Numbered from the stretch's first letter, positions 1 through 6,592 are shown. The stretch: 6,649 nt of DNA from Bacteroidota bacterium (GCA_947462425.1 CANHPI010000155.1:1-6649); one strand, 5' to 3'. Program-made: numbers and translations. Notes: generated from the sequence alone by a model not told the origin.

Positions 1-1
1 G

Positions 2-484
2 TTTGTAAAGGATACGGTAGTTGATACCGATTTGCAATTATTAATTCCCGATACTTACGTGAGTAATTTAACCGAGCGTTTACTGTTGTATAGAGAATTA
101 GATAATTTTACAAAAACAGAAGAACTACTTACGTTTGAAAATAATTTAAGAGATCGTTTTGGTCCTTTACCGGTTGAAGTATCAGAACTTATTAATGTAG
201 TTCGTATGCGTTGGGCTGCCATGAAGTTAGGCTTCGAAAAAATTACCTTGAAAAATAATAAAATGCTAGCGTACTTTTTAAGTAAGCAAGACAGCGAATA
301 TTATAATTCGCCAATGTTTAAAGCGGTTCTTTCTTATGCGCAAAAAACACCTAAACAAACTAATTTAAAGGAGCAAAACAGTAAATTGTGGCTCACCATC
401 GAAAACATTAAAAGTGTTGACGAGGCTATTGTTGTGTTCGAAAAAATATCAGGGTTAATTATAAAACCGTTAGACGTAGATTAG
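2..484 (+). CDS. mfd: Transcription-repair coupling factor Mfd, C-terminal fragment (5' end outside window)
   Basis: Mfd is a cytoplasmic ATP-driven DNA translocase that removes RNA polymerase stalled at lesions and recruits UvrA for nucleotide excision repair. Only the last 160 codons are present; the frame is open to the window edge, so the true start lies upstream and the TTG at 32 is internal. The visible part is the C-terminal TRCF domain (D7), which in the family folds back on the UvrA-binding module and keeps it masked. Recognisable stretches are LIPDTYVSN with TERLLLYRELD near the start, the DRFGPLPVEV segment, and the RMRWAAMKLGFEKI helix. The translocase and RNA polymerase-interaction domains would lie upstream. 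The gene ends in TAG, 55 bases before a strong terminator shared with the convergent gene. The family call rests on the sequence pattern; no search was run. Confidence 0.93.
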   Translation, partial: FVKDTVVDTDLQLLIPDTYVSNLTERLLLYRELDNFTKTEELLTFENNLRDRFGPLPVEVSELINVVRMRWAAMKLGFEKITLKNNKMLAYFLSKQDSEYYNSPMFKAVLSYAQKTPKQTNLKEQNSKLWLTIENIKSVDEAIVVFEKISGLIIKPLDVD

Positions 485-539
485 TTTGACAGTTTCTCAC
501 AGTAGATCGTGTGATATAATAAAAAACAAATTAGGCATA

Positions 540-573
540 AAAAAACCGCTTCATTTATATGAAGCGGTTTTTT
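540..573. terminator. Bidirectional Rho-independent terminator between convergent genes
   Basis: A near-perfect inverted repeat: AAAAAACCGCTTCA (540-553) pairs with TGAAGCGGTTTTTT (560-573), and one more T-A pair leaves a four-base loop (ttat). The core is GC-containing with an A-run on one side and a T-run on the other, so it reads as an intrinsic terminator from both strands. It lies 55 bases after the mfd stop and 18 bases beyond the stop of the opposing exported-protein gene, so it probably serves both. Confidence 0.92.
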
Positions 574-591
574 AGTTTTATTGAGAATAAA

Positions 592-1944
592 TTATTCTAC
601 GATCATTTTTTTAGTTGTAATGTTACCATCAATGTTTAAAGAATAGTAATAAACGCCGGCAGCATAAGTACCTAATTTTACTGTATGAGAACCAGTTGTT
701 GTAGCAACCTTTTCAGAAGTAATTATGCGCCCCATAACGTCAGTAACAGTAAATACAGCAGTTCTAACTTCTTTTTCCAAGTTAAATCGTACAATAGATT
801 CTTTTGTAAACGGGTTTGGCATATTTTGAGTTAAACCATAAGTGTTTTGAGCTATATTATTTATACCTGTAGTCACATCATCAGTTAAGTGAAAAGAAAT
901 TAAATGATGCTCAAATCCGTATGTATTTCCGTAAGCAAATGATGGTATAAAACGGTAATTCCAGCTTCCTGCCATGTTATAACGAACATCTTGAGGTACA
1001 ATATAAGAGCAATTATAATCACATGCAGCAGAACCAAAATTACAATCAAGATAAGTAGGAAAGGTTCCAGCCCCTTGTTCTTCTAAAGATGTAAAGAAAA
1101 AAGTATTTGCTGTTGCATCAATTTGTTGAGTTAAAGTATAAGTATATCCTGGTTTAAAGACCACGTTACCAACTACTAATTTACCACCAACACTATTAAA
1201 AGGAATAGGTAATGCAAAAGCTTTTTCATTATAAAAAGCAGCCGCAGTATCTGCTACTGTTAATAATACCTTAAATTTGTATTGTCCATTCGGGGCTACT
1301 TGTGTACCTGTAGTTGCTGTTGGAGCAGCAATAAAGTTGCCTGCCTGGTTATATCCTATACGTTTAAAAGTAAGAGTATCTGTTGCATAATTTGCTGCTG
1401 TAGTTCCAATAAAACCACTATTAGTTAGGTTAGCCGCTGTTTGATTATTATAAACGGTTACAATTAAAGTATCAACTACAGTAGGGTCTGGATGATTTCT
1501 TGTATATGAATATACAATAGACATAGAGTCAATTTTAAAAGGGGCTGTGGGATTTGCAGCAACCCATGATGTAGATGGATCTCCACTAAATGCAGGAGAT
1601 CTAAAGTCCACTAATTCGGCCAAATTATGAATCCATGTTGGAGCAAAAGTACCTCCAAAATCCCCATATGCCATAGAATCAGGAAATAAATAATTTGAAT
1701 TTAAATCACTCGTAGCTCCTGTTAAAGCTTCAATTGCGGTTCCGTAGTTAAACCAACCTGCATTTCCAATAGCTGAGGACTTGGCGTTTTTATTGTTTTT
1801 TGCTGCTTTTAAAGTGCTTCTGTCAATTGACCTTGTGGTTGTGTATTTTTTATTTGGATAACTCAATCCTCCTTGCGCTGGAGCTTGACCAAAAGAAACA
1901 GTTGTAATTAAAACAGCTGTGATTAAAGAATAAATTTTTTTCAT
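592..1944 (-). CDS. Secreted protein of unknown function with T9SS type A C-terminal sorting domain
   Basis: A 450-residue exported protein. Residues 1-19 look like a Sec signal peptide (KK, hydrophobic core, then SFG before Q20). Cleavage before Q20 would give an N-terminal glutamine, as often seen in Bacteroidota signal peptidase I substrates (the 'Q rule', pyroglutamate). A Lys/Arg-rich stretch follows (about 32-57), then a region of about 300 residues rich in Thr, Asn, aromatics and alternating hydrophobics, suggesting beta-strands. I do not recognise this mature domain. It contains a cysteine cluster (C301, C308, C312) and a histidine group (H346, H347, H352). Residues about 366-450 are a classic T9SS type A domain: QNMPNPF, RFNLEK, DVMGR, GVYYY and a terminal KKMIVE. 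By family knowledge it crosses the outer membrane through T9SS, the domain is removed, and the protein is released or anchored at the surface. The ATG at 1944 directly precedes the signal peptide and follows a good promoter. Confidence 0.9.
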   Translation of the reverse strand: MKKIYSLITAVLITTVSFGQAPAQGGLSYPNKKYTTTRSIDRSTLKAAKNNKNAKSSAIGNAGWFNYGTAIEALTGATSDLNSNYLFPDSMAYGDFGGTFAPTWIHNLAELVDFRSPAFSGDPSTSWVAANPTAPFKIDSMSIVYSYTRNHPDPTVVDTLIVTVYNNQTAANLTNSGFIGTTAANYATDTLTFKRIGYNQAGNFIAAPTATTGTQVAPNGQYKFKVLLTVADTAAAFYNEKAFALPIPFNSVGGKLVVGNVVFKPGYTYTLTQQIDATANTFFFTSLEEQGAGTFPTYLDCNFGSAACDYNCSYIVPQDVRYNMAGSWNYRFIPSFAYGNTYGFEHHLISFHLTDDVTTGINNIAQNTYGLTQNMPNPFTKESIVRFNLEKEVRTAVFTVTDVMGRIITSEKVATTTGSHTVKLGTYAAGVYYYSLNIDGNITTKKMIVE

Positions 1945-1978
1945 GGTTATGATTTTTATGAAGGTTATTTGTTACAAA

Positions 1979-2009
1979 CAAAACTAATAAAAAAATTTAA
2001 TTACACAAA
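1979..2009 (-). promoter_or_regulatory. Bacteroidota-type promoter for the T9SS-exported protein gene
   Basis: On the minus strand a TTTG box (2009-2006) is followed after exactly 19 bases by TAGTTTTG (1986-1979), which fits the TAnnTTTG -7 element of the Bacteroidota primary sigma factor. Transcription would start near 1972, giving a leader of roughly 28 bases. It lies between the stop of the decayed sorting-domain remnant and the intact gene's ATG, so the intact gene seems to have its own promoter. No start-site data are available. Confidence 0.7.
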
Positions 2010-2041
2010 AAAACCATTTCTTTTAAAGACTTTTTTAAATA

Positions 2042-2251
2042 CTAAACCAACACCAATCTATAATCATTTTCAGTTGTGATTTTACCTTCAAAATTTAATG
2101 AACAGTAATATAAATGAGCAACGTAGTTTACTATTTTATCAGAATGACCTGTTTTTGAAGTCTCAATACGTTTAAAAGAAATACAGCAACTCATAAATGC
2201 AGTAGCTATATATAATACAGAATTAGCGCTTTTCTCAAAGTTAAAAGTGGT
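2042..2251 (-). pseudogene. Decayed T9SS type A sorting domain (3' remnant of a second exported-protein gene)
   Basis: The minus strand reads 69 open codons with no credible start; the frame is closed upstream by TAA at 2252-2254 and again by TAG three codons further on. The translation aligns without gaps to the sorting domain of the neighbouring exported protein from its R386FNLEK to N441ITT. By hand count 21 of 59 positions match, including FN.EK, KI..Y.A, LYYCSLN and ITT. Key family motifs are damaged: DVMGR has become AFMSC and GVYYY has become HLYYC. After ITT the frame shifts: the intact gene has seven bases where the remnant has five (2067-2071). In the shifted frame the remnant still reads K-M-I-I-D against K-M-I-V-E, and the old stop is changed to TGG. 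No sequence resembling a mature domain or signal peptide was found upstream. Most likely an old tandem paralogue eroded to its tail, though a remnant of an unrelated T9SS gene is equally possible. Confidence 0.82.
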
Positions 2252-2454
2252 TTATATTTCAAACTAATTTAGTAAATAATATAAACATATCTTAATTATT
2301 ATGGTTTAATTATGTATAACTGTTTTTTTTACTAATTGTTAAAAATTTCACCACTAATGCTAATCAAATTAAATTAAGAATAACAAAGCAAAATTTACAT
2401 AAGGATGTTTTCTAAAAAATAGATTTTGAAGTATGCTAAATTTTTTGAAAACAC

Positions 2455-2462
2455 TATCTTTA
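2455..2462 (+). promoter_or_regulatory. Candidate -7 box for the DUF420 gene
   Basis: TATCTTTA fits the Bacteroidota -7 element TAnnTTTG except for the last base. It is followed by CAAA, giving TATCTTTACAAA, nearly identical to the box before lepA (TACCTTTACAAA). No TTG lies at the preferred spacing: the nearest TTTG (2425-2428) is 26 bases upstream, longer than usual. If used, the leader would be about 85 bases and would contain the hairpin at 2502-2523. Confidence 0.4.
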
Positions 2463-2501
2463 CAAAAATTAAATAAATAGGTATATCAACATAAATATAT
2501 A

Positions 2502-2523
2502 AATGCTATAAACTAATAGCATT
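2502..2523 (+). repeat. Perfect 8-bp inverted repeat in the DUF420 gene leader
   Basis: AATGCTAT (2502-2509) and ATAGCATT (2516-2523) are exact reverse complements around the six-base loop aaacta, ending 28 bases before the DUF420 ATG. There is no T-run after it, so it is not an intrinsic terminator. It could be a weak leader hairpin or a dyad operator for a DNA-binding regulator; the sequence does not distinguish these. Confidence 0.5.
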
Positions 2524-2551
2524 AAACCCCAAAAAAACTACATAAAATTTT

Positions 2552-3151
2552 ATGAAAACTCAGTCATTACTTAATAAACAAAACGATAAAACAGTATTTA
2601 AAATTGTATTGGCAGTCAGCGCATTAATTTGCATTGTGGTAGTGGTTTTAAATCAAAAATTAATTCCTGTTCCTAATACATTTCCTAAATTTATTTATAA
2701 ATTACCAATGTTAAATGCAGTATTAAATGGGTCTTGTAGTTTATTATTGATAGCGTCTTTATTGGCCATTAAAAAAAGAAAAATTGACCTGCACAAGAAA
2801 TTAAATTTAACCGCTTTCTTATTATCCTCATTATTTTTAATCTCATACGTAACAGCCCATTATTTTATTCCGGATACTAAATTTGGAGATAGTAATCATA
2901 ATGAAATACTTGAACAAACTGAATTAGCAGCAGTTTCCGGAATCAGATCAATTTATTTAGTGATTTTGTTAAGCCATATTTTTTTAGCGGTCATCGTTTT
3001 ACCAATGATACTTTTATCATTTTATTATGCACTAAAGGATGATCGAGTAAAACATAAAAAAATAACACGTTTTAGTTATCCTATCTGGTTATATGTAACA
3101 ATTACAGGTGTAGTTGTATATGCAATGATTGCTCCTTACTATAATTATTAA
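2552..3151 (+). CDS. DUF420 family integral membrane protein (probable cytochrome oxidase biogenesis factor)
   Basis: A 199-residue inner-membrane protein of the DUF420 family, which includes Bacillus YozB and Staphylococcus CtaM, the latter needed for active aa3-type terminal oxidase. Five hydrophobic helices are visible at about 17-34, 52-74, 85-105, 133-159 and 174-195. Lys/Arg-rich loops (74-83 and 162-173) place the N terminus inside and the C terminus outside. Family hallmarks are the LPMLNAVLNG entry to helix 2, four histidines near membrane boundaries (H81, H103, H142, H168), and the FSYPIWLYVTITGVVVY end with a PYY tail. The outside loop between helices 3 and 4 carries an EF-hand-like stretch (D113 to E124). 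The ATG at 2552 sits right before a short polar N terminus; no Shine-Dalgarno is visible. In Bacteroidota this gene often sits with cytochrome c oxidase genes, but none is seen here. Family assignment is firm; the biochemical role is inferred. Confidence 0.88.
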   Translation: MKTQSLLNKQNDKTVFKIVLAVSALICIVVVVLNQKLIPVPNTFPKFIYKLPMLNAVLNGSCSLLLIASLLAIKKRKIDLHKKLNLTAFLLSSLFLISYVTAHYFIPDTKFGDSNHNEILEQTELAAVSGIRSIYLVILLSHIFLAVIVLPMILLSFYYALKDDRVKHKKITRFSYPIWLYVTITGVVVYAMIAPYYNY

Positions 3152-3174
3152 AAAATAATTTTATTGGAATTATT

Positions 3175-3201
3175 TGTCACTCGAAAATTATTCGTGTCAC
3201 T
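3175..3201 (+). repeat. Two TGTCACT direct repeats around a CGAA/TTCG dyad upstream of rpoN
   Basis: TGTCACT occurs at 3175-3181 and again at 3195-3201, 20 bases apart, about two helical turns. Between them CGAA (3182-3185) and TTCG (3191-3194) form a short dyad with a five-base centre. The second copy ends four bases before the candidate -7 box of rpoN. The arrangement resembles a regulator binding site. TGTCAC is also one base from the -24 element of sigma-54 promoters (TGGCAC), but no GC-containing -12 element follows at the right distance. Confidence 0.5.
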
Positions 3202-3205
3202 TTTG

Positions 3206-3213
3206 TATATTTG
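3206..3213 (+). promoter_or_regulatory. Candidate -7 box of the rpoN promoter
   Basis: TATATTTG matches TAnnTTTG exactly. There is no TTG at the usual distance (expected near 3183-3187), so the promoter would depend on an activator or be weak; the TGTCACT repeats occupy that upstream space. A start 5-7 bases downstream would leave a leader of only about 4-6 bases before the rpoN ATG at 3224, so the transcript would be almost leaderless. That makes the call tentative. Confidence 0.4.
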
Positions 3214-3223
3214 TTAAAGTATT

Positions 3224-4711
3224 ATGGCACTTAAGCAATCGCAGCATTTAAAATTATTACAAAAACTTTCGCCTCAACAAATTCAACTAATGAAATTGTT
3301 GCAATTGCCCACAGTTGCATTAGAACAGCGAATAAAAGAGGAGTTGGAAATAAACCCAGCGCTTGAAGAAGATAACAATGATTTGGAAAACGACGAGATT
3401 GAAAATGAATATGATGAAGTTGATAGTTCAGATGGTGAAGAGCTTAGTGATTTTGAAGAAAAGGAAGTTGATAAAATTGACGATGGCTATGAATTAGAAG
3501 ATTATATGGATGCTGGTGATTTGGATGCGTATAAATATGAAATTTCTAACAGAAGCGCTGATGATGAAGTGTTTCAATCTGTTGTTGTTGAGGGACCCGA
3601 TTTTCATTCGCAATTAGAAGAACAATTAGGGCTTCGAGACTTAACAGAAATACAATTTTCAATAGGGTTATATTTAATTGGTTGTATTGATGAGGATGGT
3701 TATATAAGAAGAGATTTAGAATTAATTGTAGACGATTTAGCCTTTTCTCAAAACACACAAACCACCAAAGAAGAATTAGAATTTGTTTTAAAAACCATTC
3801 AAGAGTTTGATCCCGCCGGTGTTGGCGCAAGAACACTGCAAGAGTGTTTATTAATTCAACTCGAACGAAAACCAATTAAAGCTAAAGAAACACATTTAGC
3901 CATTGAAGTTGTAAAAACAATGATGGATGAGTTTTCTAAAAAACATTACGATAAAATCATTCGAAAATTAAACATTGAAGAAGAGGATTTAAAAGACATA
4001 ATTTCTGAAATAACCCATTTAAACCCACGCCCAGGTGGGTCTGAAGGTGACAATAAAGGACAAATGTCGGAAGTTGTTCCGGATTTTAACATCACTGTTA
4101 ACGATGGCATTCCTGAATTAAGCATTAATCAACGTAACTTGCCAGAACTAAAAATCAGTAAAGATTATATTGAGATGCTAAAAGAGTATTCTCGTGCAAA
4201 AGAAAAATCAATAAAAGAAGCTAGCTCCTTTGTAAAAGGTAAAATCGAATCTGCTCAATGGTTTATTGATGCTTTGCAACAACGTCATCAAACCATGTTG
4301 GTTTCTATGCATTGTATTATGGAATATCAACACGATTATTTTGCAAGTGGCGATGAATCAAAATTAAAACCAATGATATTAAAAGATATTGCGGACAAGG
4401 TTAATTTAGATATTTCAACTGTGTCAAGGGTTGCAAATAGCAAATATGTTCAAACGCCTTATGGTACTTTTTTATTGAAAACATTTTTTTCCGAATCATT
4501 AAGTACTGAGGGTGGGGAGGAAGTGAGTACTCGAGAGGTAAAAAAAATATTACAAGAGTGTATTTCTAATGAAGATAAAAAGAAACCGTTAACCGACGAT
4601 GCTCTTTGCGAAATTTTGAAAGAAAAAAAATACAATATTGCTCGCAGAACAGTTGCAAAATACCGCGAACAATTAGATATTCCTGTTGCCCGAATGAGAA
4701 AAGAAATTTAA
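3224..4711 (+). CDS. rpoN: RNA polymerase sigma-54 factor (RpoN)
   Basis: Sigma-54 directs RNA polymerase to -24/-12 promoters and needs AAA+ enhancer-binding proteins for open-complex formation. All parts are present in 495 residues. Region I (1-50) is Gln/Leu-rich (LSPQQIQLMKLLQLPT, then EELEINPALEE) and contacts the activator. Region II (48-106) is strongly acidic, 29 Asp/Glu in 59 residues, as in other Bacteroidota. The core-binding domain (about 120-310) contains FDPAGVGARTLQECL (195-209). The DNA-binding part has a helix-turn-helix (LKDIADKVNLDISTVSRV, 386-403) followed by the conserved KYVQTPYG, and the RpoN box ARRTVAKYRE is perfect at 473-482. The ATG at 3224 starts the standard N terminus; no Shine-Dalgarno is visible. 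It lies 72 bases after the DUF420 gene and 69 before lepA on the same strand, with no terminator on either side. No enhancer-binding protein gene lies in the window. Confidence 0.98.
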   Translation: MALKQSQHLKLLQKLSPQQIQLMKLLQLPTVALEQRIKEELEINPALEEDNNDLENDEIENEYDEVDSSDGEELSDFEEKEVDKIDDGYELEDYMDAGDLDAYKYEISNRSADDEVFQSVVVEGPDFHSQLEEQLGLRDLTEIQFSIGLYLIGCIDEDGYIRRDLELIVDDLAFSQNTQTTKEELEFVLKTIQEFDPAGVGARTLQECLLIQLERKPIKAKETHLAIEVVKTMMDEFSKKHYDKIIRKLNIEEEDLKDIISEITHLNPRPGGSEGDNKGQMSEVVPDFNITVNDGIPELSINQRNLPELKISKDYIEMLKEYSRAKEKSIKEASSFVKGKIESAQWFIDALQQRHQTMLVSMHCIMEYQHDYFASGDESKLKPMILKDIADKVNLDISTVSRVANSKYVQTPYGTFLLKTFFSESLSTEGGEEVSTREVKKILQECISNEDKKKPLTDDALCEILKEKKYNIARRTVAKYREQLDIPVARMRKEI

Positions 4712-4734
4712 TCATTTTTTTAAGGCTTTTTTAA

Positions 4735-4750
4735 TTATTGCTTTCAATAA
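4735..4750 (+). repeat. Short inverted repeat between rpoN and lepA
   Basis: TTATTG (4735-4740) and CAATAA (4745-4750) are exact reverse complements around the loop CTTT, two bases before the candidate -7 box of lepA. The stem is AT-rich and not followed by a T-run, so it is not a convincing terminator for rpoN. It could be an operator half-site pair, or chance in AT-rich DNA. Confidence 0.35.
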
Positions 4751-4752
4751 CG

Positions 4753-4760
4753 TACCTTTA
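4753..4760 (+). promoter_or_regulatory. Candidate -7 box for lepA
   Basis: TACCTTTA is one base from TAnnTTTG and lies in TACCTTTACAAA, almost the same string as before the DUF420 gene. The predicted start near 4766 gives a leader of about 14 bases. A TTG at 4738-4740 is only 12 bases upstream, too close for the usual -33 element, so the promoter is incomplete by consensus. lepA may also be reached by read-through from rpoN. Confidence 0.4.
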
Positions 4761-4780
4761 CAAACTTACTATTATTATAA

Positions 4781-6571
4781 ATGAAAAACATACGTAATTT
4801 TTGCATTATTGCCCATATTGATCACGGTAAATCTACTTTAGCAGATAGGTTGTTGGAATATACTAATACAGTCTCTAAAAGAGATATGCAGGCGCAGGTA
4901 TTAGATGATATGGATTTGGAAAAAGAGCGTGGCATTACTATTAAAAGTCATGCCATTCAAATGGACTATGAGTACAAAGGTGAAAAATGGATTTTAAACC
5001 TTATAGATACGCCGGGCCACGTAGATTTTAGTTATGAGGTTTCTCGTTCTATTGCAGCGTGTGAAGGCGCTTTGTTAATTGTAGATGCTGCGCAAGGTAT
5101 ACAAGCACAAACAATTTCTAATTTGTATTTAGCTCTTGAGCACAACCTAAAAATCATTCCTATTTTAAATAAAATTGATTTGCCAAGCGCAGAGCCAGAA
5201 ATGGTAAAAGATCAAATAGTAGATTTATTAGGATGTGATAGAGATGAAATTATGACGGCTTCTGGTAAAACAGGAACAGGCGTTTATGAAATTTTAGAAG
5301 AAATTGTAAATCGAATACCACCACCAAGTGGAGATGAGAGCGCACCGTTACAGGCTTTAATTTTTGATTCTGTATTTAACTCTTTTAGAGGAATTATTGC
5401 TTATTTCCGTATTTATAATGGAAGCATTAAAAAAGGAGAAAAGGTAAAATTCTTTAACACAGGAATGGAATATAATGCCGATGAAATTGGTGTATTGAGA
5501 TTAAAACCAGAAGCGCGTGATGTTGTAAAAACGGGAGATGTAGGTTATATTATTTCGGGAATTAAAGATGCTAAAGAAGTAAAAGTTGGAGATACTTTAA
5601 CAAGTGTTGTTAATCCTTGTTTAGAGGGTATACATGGTTTTGAAGAAGTTAAACCAATGGTGTTTGCAGGGATTTATCCAGTAGATACGGAAGATTACGA
5701 AGAATTACGTTATAGCATGGAGAAACTTCAATTAAATGATGCGTCTTTAACCTGGGAACCTGAATCATCTTTAGCGTTAGGTTTTGGGTTCCGTTGCGGA
5801 TTTTTAGGAATGTTGCACATGGAAATTGTTCAGGAGCGTTTAGAGCGCGAATTTAAAATGACTGTTATTACAACCGTTCCTAACGTTTCGTACATTGCTT
5901 ATCAAACTAACGGAGAAGTGGTAAAGGTTAATAACCCTAGTGATTTGCCTGATCCAGGAAGAATTAATTATATAGAAGAGCCATATATAAAAGCTAATAT
6001 TATAACCAAATCAGAATTTATTGGACCTGTAATGAGCTTGTGTATTGAAAAACGAGGACAAATTGTAACACAAAATTATTTAACAGCAGATAGGGTAGAG
6101 TTGGTTTTTGAAATGCCATTAGGAGAAGTTGTATTTGACTTTTTTGATAGATTAAAATCAATTTCAAAAGGATATGCTTCGTTTGATTACCATCCAATAG
6201 GTATGAGAGAGGCAGATTTGGTAAAATTAGATATTTTATTAAAAGGTGAAATTGTGGATGCATTGTCGTGTTTAATTCACAGAAGTAATTCGTACCAGTT
6301 TGGTAAAAAGATTTGTGAAAAATTAAAAGAGTTAATTCCAAAACAACAGTTCGAAATTCCTATTCAAGCGGCTATTGGCGCGAAAATTATTTCGCGCGAA
6401 ACAATTAGCGCTATTCGAAAAGACGTAACAGCTAAGTGTTACGGAGGTGACATTAGTCGTAAACGTAAGTTGTTAGAAAAACAAAAAGAAGGTAAAAAAA
6501 GAATGAAGTCGGTTGGTAATGTAGAAATTCCGCAAAGTGCCTTTATGGCGGTGTTGAAGTTGAATGACTAG
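4781..6571 (+). CDS. lepA: Elongation factor 4 (LepA), ribosome-associated GTPase
   Basis: LepA/EF4 is a translational GTPase that binds the ribosome; it has been linked to back-translocation and, in later work, to translation initiation and 30S assembly. At 596 residues it has the usual full length. The G domain shows G1 AHIDHGKST (11-19), the switch I ERGITI (49-54), G3 DTPGH (76-80), G4 NKID (130-133) and G5 SGKTG (161-165). Domain II follows (about 185-280, with [17 protein letters not shown]), then the EF-G-like domains with [22 protein letters not shown] (central part near 340). The LepA-specific C-terminal domain is clear: [27 protein letters not shown] and [13 protein letters not shown]. 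The ATG at 4781 gives the standard [16 protein letters not shown] start; the leader is AT-rich without a Shine-Dalgarno. The gene is single, intact, and followed by a strong terminator. Confidence 0.98.
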   Translation: MKNIRNFCIIAHIDHGKSTLADRLLEYTNTVSKRDMQAQVLDDMDLEKERGITIKSHAIQMDYEYKGEKWILNLIDTPGHVDFSYEVSRSIAACEGALLIVDAAQGIQAQTISNLYLALEHNLKIIPILNKIDLPSAEPEMVKDQIVDLLGCDRDEIMTASGKTGTGVYEILEEIVNRIPPPSGDESAPLQALIFDSVFNSFRGIIAYFRIYNGSIKKGEKVKFFNTGMEYNADEIGVLRLKPEARDVVKTGDVGYIISGIKDAKEVKVGDTLTSVVNPCLEGIHGFEEVKPMVFAGIYPVDTEDYEELRYSMEKLQLNDASLTWEPESSLALGFGFRCGFLGMLHMEIVQERLEREFKMTVITTVPNVSYIAYQTNGEVVKVNNPSDLPDPGRINYIEEPYIKANIITKSEFIGPVMSLCIEKRGQIVTQNYLTADRVELVFEMPLGEVVFDFFDRLKSISKGYASFDYHPIGMREADLVKLDILLKGEIVDALSCLIHRSNSYQFGKKICEKLKELIPKQQFEIPIQAAIGAKIISRETISAIRKDVTAKCYGGDISRKRKLLEKQKEGKKRMKSVGNVEIPQSAFMAVLKLND

Positions 6572-6592
6572 CAACATATTAAGTAATAAAAG

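Larger units (their letters stand above)
2252..2551. other. AT-rich intergenic region without a recognisable gene
   Basis: About 300 bases of very AT-rich sequence with stops in all frames read; the longest ATG-started frame noticed is 15 codons (2433-2480) and looks like chance. It holds the probable upstream control region of the DUF420 gene: a -7-like box at 2455-2462 and a hairpin at 2502-2523. The hexamer ATGCTA occurs three times (2357, 2433, 2503) at about 70-base intervals. I see no RNA gene and no further recognisable piece of the decayed exported-protein gene. Confidence 0.6.

Noticed and set aside
497..514. TCACA-N8-TGTGA dyad after mfd, with half-sites like a CRP operator
   Set aside because: The half-sites are in inverted order and wrong spacing for CRP, the site lies downstream of mfd rather than near a promoter, and a 5-bp stem with an 8-base loop is weak.
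2433..2480. 15-codon ATG frame upstream of the DUF420 gene as a possible leader peptide
   Set aside because: No ribosome binding site, no overlap with the DUF420 start, and it spans the candidate -7 box, so most of it would not be transcribed.
2357..2508. Three ATGCTA hexamers as an iteron-like array
   Set aside because: Copies are about 70-76 bases apart with no shared flanks and there is no origin context; this is compatible with chance.
3175..3211. Sigma-54 type -24/-12 promoter in front of rpoN
   Set aside because: TGTCAC resembles the -24 element, but the position of the -12 element reads TATAT rather than a GC-containing TTGC, so the match is insufficient.
3546..3875. Open frame of 109 codons on the minus strand
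   Set aside because: It lies wholly antisense to the conserved rpoN core-binding region, and its translation is low-complexity Leu/Gln-rich sequence as expected opposite AT-rich coding DNA.
4712..4740. T-rich stretch after rpoN as an intrinsic terminator
   Set aside because: There are T-runs but no GC-containing stem before them; the only nearby dyad is AT-rich and lies after the T-runs.
6018..6341. Open frame of 107 codons on the minus strand
   Set aside because: Antisense to the conserved lepA C-terminal half; no recognisable motif and no sign of independent expression.
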